The notes below the pieces were generated by a model, which saw only the letters and a program-made list of their open reading frames with translations, was not told where the DNA came from and did not search any database. A stretch of DNA of 64,000 nt from Paraspadella gotoi (taxonomy: Eukaryota > Chaetognatha), in contig CM119267.1 in assembly GCA_051294375.1 (NCBI GenBank), positions 16,546,835-16,610,834 on the forward strand, in the 5' to 3' direction. This document shows positions 25,041-34,912 of this stretch, piece by piece. Each line of letters begins with the position of its first letter. Positions within the stretch are counted from its first letter, which is position 1. Position numbers and translations under genes: made by a program.

Positions 25041-25383
25041 CAATTATGATCATATTGGGGTTCTAAGAAGGGTAACAGCAAAATAGGACGGACTTGTTCC
25101 AAGATGCGTCAAATGGTTTGTCGATGAAATCCGGCAGTGTGAACTGGTAGACGTCAGGACAAATGTCGGGATCCGTTTGGCAAAGATCTTCCTAAGCATC
25201 TTCGAGTGAGGGCATATAGGATAATTTTTCATCACAAAAGTAAGCTGTCCATCGGTCCGATCCTTGCTAAAGTTGGACCCGGAGAGACCGAGGATTTTGA
25301 TTCTGCTTGGTTTATCGCAACAGATTCTCAAAACAGTCGCCCAAGCCTTTTCTGAGACGGTCGTAAACGAGCTATATTATCGG

Positions 25384-25499
25384 CAACAGCCGCGTGTTGC
25401 TGTTGGATGCCCATTGGAATGGGGCATTCCATGTGCTTGGGGGCTTCCGACCGGCTCAGTGACGCCTCCAGTCACTGGCGCGGTTACCCTTAGGGTAAC
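25384..25499. other. Chain of four short perfect hairpins
   Basis: Four inverted repeats with 7-bp stems follow one another within 116 bp: CAACAGC (25384-25390) with GCTGTTG (25399-25405); TGGAATG (25415-25421) with CATTCCA (25425-25431); CAGTGAC (25457-25463) with GTCACTG (25471-25477); GTTACCC (25483-25489) with GGGTAAC (25493-25499). Loops are 8, 3, 7 and 3 nt. No known RNA family is recognised. It may be the structured end of a transposable element. Confidence 0.6.
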
Positions 25500-25640
25500 G
25501 CGTCCTCGCTTTTGCCAACCGTAGAGGGAAGTCGGTTAGGACTGTGGTGGAACACTACGCCTGGAGTGGTGATGTTTCCCCTCTTGATCCATGGATTTGG
25601 CTTAAGGCATGGTGACATGAGGCCGATAATTTTTACACAA

Positions 25641-25930
25641 TTTTACGCAGTAGGCCCATATTATACATAGTACCTAAAAACCAATAAATTTAAAATTTTT
25701 TCAAAACAGTTTTTTTTTTCTAAGATTCTAAAATTAGAAAAAGCTATATTTTAAAGCTGGAAAATATTAACTTTTATATATTAAATATAGTTTTTTAAAT
25801 CTTGAACCCAATGTTAATGAAATAATTTTTTAAAAATGATTTATATTTTCTTTTATCCAAACTTTTTTTGACGGAGGAATTTCAAATCTGCCATCAATTT
25901 AAAAACCGATAAATGTTTTGTGAACAAACC
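25641..25930 (+). repeat. AT-rich degenerate repeat, unit 1
   Basis: Shares ordered landmarks with 26222-26530: TTTTACGCAGTA against TTACGCAGTAG, TCAAAACAGT, TTTTCTAAGATT, TATATTTTAA-AGCTG and TTTTTAAAAATGAT, all in the same orientation. Confidence 0.7.
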
Positions 25931-25954
25931 AAAGTTTTTATTTAACTTTTTTGG

Positions 25955-25991
25955 GACATGGTTAGCGGCTTAACAACTCAAGCTTCATCAG
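25955..25991 (-). other. Decayed hammerhead-like motif (Penelope-type)
   Basis: On the minus strand CTGATGA (25985-25991) is followed by a short stem GCTT/AAGC with an 8-nt loop, then GCTAAC and CATGTCC. A functional hammerhead needs CTGATGA, a stem, then GAAA; here GAAA is replaced by GCTAA. It resembles, in the same order, the better-preserved motif at 62806-62838. It is probably a remnant of a Penelope-like element and should be inactive. Confidence 0.4.
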
Positions 25992-26221
25992 CATTTTGAA
26001 ATCAAAAATATTATTTCACAACATGAGAGAGAAGAGAGAAGAGAGAGAGAGAGGGCGAGGAGTTCCAACAAGAATTTAGTAAAGGAAAGTGGTCAGATTT
26101 GAGGACTAGGTGAAGATTAAGACGTAGTAAATTCTCAGTTTACCTTTAATTAAAAATCTTAAAATGTGAGGAACGAACAACATATATACAATGAACTTTA
26201 TGCAAAAAATATATTTATAAT

Positions 26222-26700
26222 AAATTTTACAATTACGCAGTAGACATATTGATTATACTAGTATTAACCCAATAATGTTTAAAATTTCAAAACAGTCGTT
26301 TTCTAAGATTTTTTTTTGCAGATTTGCGATTTGTCCATAGTGTATTTAAAGGAATATATAATCCTCATATTTTTGAAAGTCCTTCATTAAGTGGGTCAAA
26401 AATTTAGAAAGCTTATATTTTAAGCTGAAAAATAATTTTATATATATTCAATTTTTTTTAAAAATGATATACTATTTTCTTTATCAATTTTTGACGAGAA
26501 ATTCAATCTGCACCAAAATTAAGAAAGCCTATTTTTTGATATTTTTCCGATTTTATAAGGATAGTATATTATAAATATAGCCTTACTGCCGAAAATTACA
26601 AAAAACCCATTTAAAATTAATTTTTTGTTACAAATTTAATGTTCCACCTGATGTATGTTGTTTCATAATTGACTTTTAGAATTTTCGTATGGTAAACCTT
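26222..26700 (+). repeat. AT-rich degenerate repeat, unit 2
   Basis: Its first part repeats 25641-25930 and its second part (about 26508-26700) repeats 27255-27460 (ATTTTATAAGG, TATGTTGTTTCATAATTGA). Short GA runs follow at 26770-26815. Confidence 0.7.
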
Positions 26701-27189
26701 TCACCCTACCGCCTAAGTGAAGATGAGGACAGCCGATGAAAAGGAGAGTGAAATTGTGAATTTGGTGAAAAGGAGAGAGAAGAGGAGAGAGAGAACAGAG
26801 ACGAAGAGAGAGACATAATAGTATACATTAGGCAATGGTTACAACCAAATAAATCAATATTTTTATAAAATTCAGACCATAACCAAAGGAAGTTGAAAAG
26901 TAATAATTTAAATATAGGCTGTTTAGTGGAGTAGTTTTTGAAGATATGGTGAAAGTGTTTGAAAATGAAAGTAGAGGAAAATGGAAATAGAGTTTGTGTG
27001 GATAATTAGATAAAGAGTAGAGAAAATAAGTAAAGAAGAGCTTCCAAAATGAGCCTGGGCGTCCAGACGGGGCCAAATGGCGGTAAGGGGATATTTACTA
27101 TGTAATTTTGGGTTCATGGCCCCCTGTCATAGGGTTGAGAAGAGTATTGTGGCTGGCAGTTAGTTAGGGCTGGGAGTTATTTTTTCCGT

Positions 27190-27470
27190 AGGAAAATTTT
27201 TTATTTTTTAATTAATCTAACCAAACAACAAAAGAAAAGGGTATTAATAAATATGTATTCAAAATTAAGAAAAAGACTTATTTTGAAACATTTTGATTTT
27301 ATAAGGGATAGCTACCTATATATACAATATAGTTCTAACTGAAAATTAAAAACATAAAATTATTTTTTTTTACACAATTTGAATGTTTCACTAATGGTAT
27401 GTTGTTCCATAATTGAACTTTTCCGTATTAGAATAGAATAGAATTTTTCCGTATGTTTCACTACGCTTAT
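27190..27470 (+). repeat. AT-rich degenerate repeat, unit 3
   Basis: Shares ATTTTATAAGGGATAG and GTATGTTGTTCCATAATTGA with unit 2. The three units suggest an old tandem or dispersed AT-rich element now heavily diverged. Confidence 0.65.
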
Positions 27471-28600
27471 TGTGAGGCGTAGAGAGCCAGTAATTATTTT
27501 TTTAAAATAGTTTTAAAAGAGACTGTCTGAGAAATACAAGTTGCATTGGAGAAAGAAAATAAGTGTTGTGGAGTTCTTTCGATCTCTGAGGGGTATTCCA
27601 TTAAATAAATAATTTGTTTTTTAGGTTCCTCCTGTCACCTTCGTCAAAAGCGAGAATCGAACAGCCGAAACTCCTCATAATTTGATGGCCGAACAATAAT
27701 GTCGACTAACGATAACGACTTGAGTTTAATATTTATGAAATATAATTAACATACCAATCACAAATAACAAATAACTAAATCGATTAAAAACCGCTTCGAC
27801 CATAACTTAACTTTTTGATTGGATTCAACTGACCAGACTGAAATTTATTAAAAAACCTCTCCTCCTCTCTCTTTGCATTACATCTATACTTCGTATTGTA
27901 CAATTTATCAATAAACATTACCCTAACCAATAACAACGACAGGGAGGTAATGTTCCATAGATAAGGAGAGGCCTNNNNNNNNNNNNNNNNNNNNNNNNNC
28001 CCCCCCCACTTCAAGAAATTCGACGAGAACCAAACAAATTTTTTCGAGATTTGAAAAGAGACAAAATAAATAATAATCGGGTTTTGGTCTCCGACTGCGT
28101 GAAACGGAAGGGTTGGGGGCAAAGAGGGTAGGGGGGGTGGGGAGGTGAGACGGACTAATAAAAGGATTTTTTTTTAACTCTTGTATCGATAGATCGACGG
28201 GAGCGAGAAGGTTGTCGGTGGTCCTTGTCAATCTGTTGCTTGGAAGGTACGTGTGGAGGAACGTAGGAAACGGCAGACTTGTGAGAAATACTAAACAGTA
28301 GGGTGAGAGAGAGAGAGACGATGACGAAACGAGCATATATAGCATATAACGACGCGTTATATCCGCACAAGAGGGCGTAATATGTTTTTGTATCCCAACG
28401 GGATCGCGCTCTTCTTTTTTCTCTCTTTTTGTTATTGTTGCTAAAAATCGTTTAAATGGAAGGACGGGATTTAGGAACGAGAAATTAATCTCTCTTTTTT
28501 TTTTTCCTTATTTTTTTTCTTTTTCGAATGAAGGTGTTAGGATAATGGAGATCAAATGACAGAGATTTAGAAGAAGACGGCCCGTCGGTCCCTGGGGCAT
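27471..28600. other. Low-copy stretch, no gene seen
   Basis: AT-rich DNA with a 25-base gap beside a C run at 27975-28008. No frame has convincing coding character. Confidence 0.45.
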
Positions 28601-28612
28601 GAACTCTGTGGC

Positions 28613-28655
28613 CGACGACGACGATGAAGACGACGACGATGAAGACGATGACGAT
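28613..28655. repeat. (CGA/GAC)n tract
   Basis: GACGACGACGATGAAGAC-type imperfect trinucleotide repeat. Others in this zone are at 28838-28868, 29332-29377, 30858-30886 and 31788-31863. Confidence 0.9.
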
Positions 28656-28989
28656 GTCGGAATGGAATCTTCTCGCTGAAGTTTTACAATCAGCGATCTT
28701 TCATTTTCTCCCTTTTTCTCTTTCTGTTTCTGTCTCTGTCTCGCTCTCAATCTTACTCTCTCGTTCCGCGGACTCTGAGGCCCTCAGGTAGGAAAGTGCC
28801 TTTGACAACCACCGGCAACGCGGAAAGGCGATCTAGCGACGAACGACGACGACGACGACGACGACGACTAAGAGAAAGGATTGACCCAACCGCGGGCGAA
28901 AAAAAACGACTTAATGAGTTGCCAGGAGACTTTGACAAGTGAAGAAGGAGGACAGAGAAAAAGTGTTGCCGACTCGTAAATAAAGTAAG

Positions 28990-28994
<5 letters not shown>

Positions 28995-29053
<59 letters not shown>
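28995..29053. repeat. (TC)n microsatellite directly after a donor-like site
   Basis: 59 bases of perfect TC begin within AAGGTAAGTCTCTC, so a strong donor word (AAG|GTAAGT) leads straight into the repeat. Confidence 0.95.
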
Positions 29054-29055
<2 letters not shown>

Positions 29056-29331
29056 ACGGAGACTTACCCTCGAGGAAGAGAGAGAGAGACAGGAAAAAAA
29101 GGTATGTTTCTACCGACGAGAGGAGGAAGAGCGGGAAGAGCGGGAAGAGGAAGAAGAGAAAAAAGTAATGAAAAAGGTAAATTGTTCTTCCGAAAAAATG
29201 AGAGAAAACACGTTTGCTTTTTGGTTTCGTCTTCGTCGTCGTCGTTGTCGTCACAGTCGGTGACCCCGGCGTCAAACCAACAGCGAAAACCTCTTTATTA
29301 CAAAACTTTTATGTCTTAATCAAGGAAAATT

Positions 29332-29375
<44 letters not shown>

Positions 29376-29399
29376 AGGCGATTATTGTTATGAACACGA

Positions 29400-30560
29400 A
29401 ACGTTGAGAAATTGGGTGAGAGTCAGAGAGACCCAACTGCGGGGGTGAAGTATGTGATATTGTGATAGTGGTGGGTGAGGGTGGGTGAGGATTCTGGTGA
29501 CGACGAAAAAAAAAATTCTAGGGTGACGAAGGATGTCGGATTTAGGGAGATCGGTTATAAGGCGATCGGATTTAAGGGCGACGATAAATCGACGACGAGC
29601 GTCGGGTGATGATAGTTAATTAAAGAGGTGAAAGTATTTTTTTGTACAGTATTTTTTTATTCAAAGAAATCACGAAAATCACGACGAGGTATTTAGATGA
29701 CTTTTTAAAATTAAACTCTGAATTCAAATATAAAAATTCCGACGAAGTCGGTAATTTGGCGAAAAATGATGAAAATAACTTTCCGGCAGTAATCCGTTGA
29801 GTTACAATTAAAAATTAAAAGATTTTGGAATTTTTAGCGGAAAAAATCAAATCCGGAAAAAAAAATTTCGCAAACGATCGAGAATCGAGATCGGGGGTGG
29901 TAAGCAAAATAAAATGAGAGGAAAAAGAAATTAAAAAAGAGAAAAATAAAATCAAAGAAGAAAAAAAAGAATCAAAGTGAGAATGTTAAATCAAAGGGAA
30001 AAATATCAATAGAGAAAAATAAAAGCGGAATAAGACGAGAAATAAAGAAAAAAAACGTAAAATGAATAAAAAAAAATATTGGATATGATAAAACGTCCTC
30101 GATAGAATGAAGTTATTTGATAAGCACTTGAAAATAGAAAGAAACATAAAGCATAAAGAAAATCAATAGATGGATAAAAAAAATCTCATCCCGAAATAAA
30201 ATGTGTCTATTTTTGCGTCAGAAAATGAAAGAAATAGCGAAACGGAGATTGAAATCGTCTCTCTCTCTCTCTTTCCCTCTCTATTTTCCTTTCCTTGTTT
30301 TTTTTTCTCGGGAAAACAAAAACAAGAAATTCGCGAAGAAAATATCCGAATCCGGAGAAGAGAGAGAAAAAAAGTCGAAAGGGGAAAAAAAATCGGATCA
30401 TCGGAAGAAAGAAATAACATTTATATCGGACTCATCCAAATGTTTTTTTTTTGTTTTTTTTGTTTTCCTTGGCGTTTTTTAGTCTCTTTTTTTTATTTTT
30501 CATCTTTGAGACGAAATTTTTCGTCGATCGACGAAGAAATCTCTTAAAAAAAAGTGCCTT
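29400..30560. other. A-rich non-coding stretch
   Basis: Mostly AAAGAAA/AAATAAA sequence with a GGTGGGTGAGGGTGGGTGAGG patch near 29470. No gene or element was supported. Confidence 0.5.
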
Positions 30561-30684
30561 GCCTCCCGTGGAGAAAGAGGGATGAGAGAGGAGGAAGAGG
30601 AGGAAGAAAGAGAAAGGGAAGAGATCGAGAGATCGTCGACTGCTGATGCTCGGCGGCTGCTGCTCGCGGCTGCGGCATCTAGGA

Positions 30685-30689
<5 letters not shown>

Positions 30690-30738
<49 letters not shown>
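30690..30738. repeat. (GA)n microsatellite
   Basis: Near-perfect GA run; similar runs are at 31240-31282 and 31590-31668. Confidence 0.95.
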
Positions 30739-30740
<2 letters not shown>

Positions 30741-31237
30741 CATATGGTTTTTGAGAAGAGAAAGAAAAAAAGAAAAAGTTTTGAGAGCGACGAGTGATTT
30801 GTAACTTCACCGATGAACACATCATCCACTGCGGTGACGTTTTAACTGCCGCCGAGGTCGACGACGACGACGACGACGACGACGACTAAAACTGGATCCT
30901 GGATCGAAGCGACCGCCATCGCTGGTGGAGAAATTGACCTCAATGTGGAAATTCTGTGGGGGGGGGCGGTTTAAATTAGTGAAGTCTGTTGGGATGGGGG
31001 AGGTCTCTCCGGAACTAATTCCTCGGCGGATTTTGAATAAACTATTGATTTATACGTGATGAGACGTTTTATCTTTTTGTATTTAAAGTTTTTTAACATT
31101 CATCATATAAAAATTTAAAGATTTAATCTGTAATCCAGAACAGAATAATTCACTTTGTGAACCATTTTTTCTGCCAACCTTCGCGGGAATGAATTATCAC
31201 AAACCAGTTTTGGGGTGGAGGGGGGAAAAGGTGAAAG

Positions 31238-31284
<47 letters not shown>

Positions 31285-31596
31285 GAGTCTTTCATCTTTT
31301 GTACTAGAACGCTTCCTCTCGAAAATCGATTCCAAGGATTCGTTCGATCCTTGAAAGAAAAAGTTGGCCGGTGACAAGAAAGATGCACAGGAGCTGAGAG
31401 GTTTTTTTAATTCAACTTCGCCGATCATACCGTCAACTGTTAGGGCATATGTAATTCGAGTTAGTAGTTTCATTTAAAACAAAGTATAACTATGCTTTGT
31501 TTAACTATCATACTCAACTCTGAATTTTACGCACACCAACCCCCAAGAATGACTCACTTAGCCTGACCCTCACAGCCCACAATCTCGTGAAGAGAG

Positions 31597-31629
<33 letters not shown>

Positions 31630-31637
31630 GAGAGAGA

Positions 31638-31668
<31 letters not shown>

Positions 31669-31787
31669 ATCGCTTGTTTTTGTTCTCGTTTGATTTGCAA
31701 CGCCGCATTTTCCACTTTCATCAACATCTTTTTTGGTTTCTACAGCTTCTGGTCTGACAAAAAAATAACTTTCTCACTACTCGTAAT

Positions 31788-31863
31788 CGACGACGATGCG
31801 ACGACGACGAAAGAGACGAAAGACGACGTAAGACGACGACGACGACGAAACGAACGACGACGA
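31788..31863. repeat. (CGA)n compound tract
   Basis: Repeated CGACGA with GAAA and GTA interruptions. Confidence 0.9.
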
Positions 31864-32029
31864 GCGACACCAAAAGGCAACCGCCCAGATATTGTAGCCA
31901 GAACAATAACTCGCCGGGCGGCGAAGAAAAAAAAAAAAAAGACGAACAACGACCAAAAACCGCAATCTCTCAAAAAGTGTTCGACTCGATGCTTCGTCGG
32001 TCGCGAGTGAAAATCACAGACTTTCGGGT

Positions 32030-33510
32030 GTAAACAAACAAAATAATTATCTGCTCTGTTTTTAGTGTAACTGGTTATGTTTACATGTAATAATCAAAGA
32101 CAACTGAAGTATGAATAAAAATTCAATATCCTTAAGTTTTTTTTATCTTTTTTACAATTTTTAAGACTGCAGTCGGAGTTGAAGAAAAAAATTAAAGAAA
32201 GATGAGCCGGTGGAGTTGCGAAACTTTGGACTCGTGAAGAGGAGGAAAGAGAAAGGTAAGAGAGCTTGAAACAAATGAGAATAGAAAGAGAAAAAGAGAC
32301 TGAAAGAACTAAAATATAATTATAGTGTAGAAAATGTTATTTATTTTCACACATCCTTCAAATATGTTCGCTATTAGATTAAAGATAATGGAAAAGAAAA
32401 ATGTTGTCGGGTGTTGAAAACAAAAATATGAAAAGAAATAAGAAAGAATTGAATGAAAACGAGTTGTTTTTTAAAGTCGCGGGAAACTAGGGAATTCTTC
32501 AAAGTCTTCAAAGTAACAGGGAGCGATTTAGGGACAGTTCGACGGGGACAGAGGCGATCAAGCGAGAGTATAGGGTGCGGTACGGATAGTTAATGGGTAA
32601 GGGATGAAAACAAAAGACGGCGAGAGCGACGTTTCGAAGTTTTAATCGGAGATGAGAGACTAATGATTGATCGAGAGGGTAAGTTCATGTCGTTCTCGAG
32701 TTGAAACGAGAGGGCGGGTGGGTCAAAGGGAGGAAGAGAGTTATAAAGTCAAGATGAGTAATGTTCAATTTTGAAAAAAGTCTTTTAATCGGAGAAGGAG
32801 AAAAAAAAACACGCGAACATAGCGTAATCTTAGCACCCTTTACTTATAATCGTAGGAGCGACTGTCAGGACGACTTCGACGACGAAGACAACAAACGACG
32901 ACGACAGCGACGACAGAGGCGTAAATGAGCCTTTGATATTTCAATTGGAGCAAAAATCAGGTTGCATGACTCTCGATCGCCGACCAGCCTCGATCCCGTA
33001 ATTTTTTTTTTTCAAGTCTCCCTTAATCGTCGTCGTAATTGTCGTCGTCGTCGTAAATCAGAAAAGTGGGTAAATGAGACGTTCAGAAGGGGACGGAAAA
33101 ACGGAGACGGAAAACGCAGAGAAGAGAGAGAGAAGAAGAGATGAGAGAAGAGAGAGAGAAGAGAGAGAGAGAGAAGAGAGAGAGGAGAGAGAGAGAAGAG
33201 AGAGAGTTATAATAACGGAAAATTTCTAGAAAATTTCGCGGTGACGATGATGGATGCCTTTGCCTTTCATGTCGTCCATAAGGCGAAAAAGGTTAACCAA
33301 CTTTTTGGACAATAAAACTCGGCATGAAAATGTTTAGAGTTTTATTAAGCATACTTTATTTATTTGACTAATGATAACTTTTGACGAAAAGAGAAGTAAT
33401 CAAGACCGACCTTCGGATTTCAGTAAAAATGAATCGAAAAACCAGCGAGAGACAATCGCTTTCTTTGTGAAATGACAGGGGAGAAAATATGAATGACTTT
33501 ATGATTAAAA
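32030..33510. other. Low-copy and GA-rich stretch, no gene seen
   Basis: A strong donor word (GAGAGG|GTAAGTTC) occurs near 32680 and GA repeats at 33118-33205. No exon could be delimited. Confidence 0.4.
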
Positions 33511-33520
33511 TGAAGTTAAT

Positions 33521-33797
33521 TCTTCGTCGTCGTTGTCGTCATCTTCGTCGTCATCCTATTTATCATATTTATCACGTTCTCGAAGTTTATTTGTAGTACG
33601 AGATTTTCTTTATAATCGACCTCTTATTTGCAAAGTAATCACCTTGATCATCGTCCTCATTTTCGTCGTTTTCACAGTCATTGGTCAATGGTCAGTTTGG
33701 TCGTCGTCATCACCATCATCTTCGTCTCTGTCATCGTGGTCGGCTTCTTGGTAGTCCTCGTCGTCGTCTCGTTGGTCGTCGACTTAGTTGTTATCAT

Positions 33798-33831
<34 letters not shown>

Positions 33832-33832
33832 C
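33521..33832. repeat. (TCG/TCA)n-rich block
   Basis: About 300 bp dominated by TCGTCG and TCATCG triplets (densest at 33521-33555 and 33700-33832), continuously open in several plus frames as poly-Ser, Val/Ile or His/Arg. Composition explains these frames. Confidence 0.85.
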
Positions 33833-33885
33833 CCTCGCCCGCAAATGGACTTTCGATCCATTGGTCCCCTTAATTCCGATTCCAG

Positions 33886-33970
33886 AGTCAGAAAGACAAC
33901 AAACAGTTTTCGACCAAAACTCACCCACCGAGAAAACCGCTTTCGCGGTCCGGCGCCGCGGTGGGGGCAG
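33886..33970 (+). CDS. Candidate internal exon, unknown function
   Basis: It starts after a reasonable acceptor (AATTCCGATTCCAG, AG at 33884-33885) and ends GGGGCAG|GTGAGG, a strong donor. All three frames are open over 85 nt, giving for example SQKDNKQFSTKTHPPRKP, so the coding frame cannot be fixed. It follows the TCG-rich block directly. Confidence 0.3.
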
Positions 33971-34147
33971 GTGAGGCGAGGAAAAGTGGTGGAGGTAAGG
34001 GTGCCACTTTGGGTGACTGGTCAGGCAATGACGATAAGGTAGGTCATTGCGATTAGACTCTAATTAAATTGTAGAATATTGATCTAGGGCGAAGTAATTC
34101 GGCTCTAGTATAGTCTAAAAATGTCTTGATTGAAAGCTTGCTAGGAC

Positions 34148-34564
34148 TTGATATGTTCTTATCTTGTAAAATGGATGAAGGCCATAACCCACCATAGCAT
34201 GTCCATTGTCAAAAGTCTGGGGCAATGTAGCTTGTTCATTGAATGTATGAATAATTTCTATATTGATTGTACCTATTTTATAAGTATCGCTCTTTACATC
34301 GAAGGTTGGTCGGTAGTGGTGCGCCCACTGACAAAAGAGGACCCCCGAGAAGGTTTTTGGGTTCTCCCGGGTTCCAGAATTGCGAGGCCGAAGGTGTTTT
34401 GGGACAAACAAACGGGATTGCGATTCCCGGTCATTGGCCAGGCGGCGTTTTGCCAGGCGGCGCTCTGCCAGGCGGTGCTGGGGCCGAACGAACCCGGCTC
34501 CGCGCCTGCCCGCCCGACGACCAATCGAAATCGTGGAGAGGAAAAACGATGGGAGAGAATCTGA
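34148..34564 (+). CDS. Non-repetitive ORF, uncertain
   Basis: A plus frame without an ATG at its start stays open for about 138 codons with normal composition (for example LYIEGWSVVVRPLTKEDPRE and GFWVLPGSRIARPKVFWD). A minus frame is open over 34115-34411 as well. The 3' half is GC-rich and includes three 15-bp repeats. It may be an exon fragment or a transposon remnant. No domain is recognised. Confidence 0.25.
   Translation: MICSYLVKWMKAITHHSMSIVKSLGQCSLFIECMNNFYIDCTYFISIALYIEGWSVVVRPLTKEDPREGFWVLPGSRIARPKVFWDKQTGLRFPVIGQAAFCQAALCQAVLGPNEPGSAPARPTTNRNRGEEKRWERI
34436..34480 (+). repeat. Three 15-bp tandem repeats (TGCCAGGCGGCGCTC-like)
   Basis: Units at 34436-34450, 34451-34465 and 34466-34480 differ at a few bases. 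Unit length is a multiple of three, so all frames stay open. CCAAT words flank it on opposite strands (ATTGGCC at 34433, CCAAT near 34523). Confidence 0.8.
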
Positions 34565-34912
34565 TCGTAGAAGAATTTGGAAGAGGGGTTGGGGGCGGGG
34601 TCATGGAGTTGGGGTGGAGTGGAGGATAAAGGGGTTGTGGGGCTCGACATGAGGAAGAATCTAAGGGTAAAAAAAAAATCACTGTTTATATAGAAAAAAG
34701 TAAAAGCCGCTTGAGCATAATTAATGTGATTACAAAACTAAATTTACGCTCTGGAATCAGGCTCCCAGAATCTTTTATTTCGAAAAACAAAACAAAAAAA
34801 CGAAAACGAAATAAAAAAAAAATAAAGAAAAGCATAAAAATATCCGAGGGGGAAAAAAGGGGCGAAAAGAGAGAAAAAAAAAAAAAANNNNNNNNNNNNN
34901 NNNNNNNNNNNN

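Noticed and set aside
33521-33873. Poly-Ser, Val/Ile and His/Arg frames
   Set aside because: They are three readings of one TCG/TCA repeat block.
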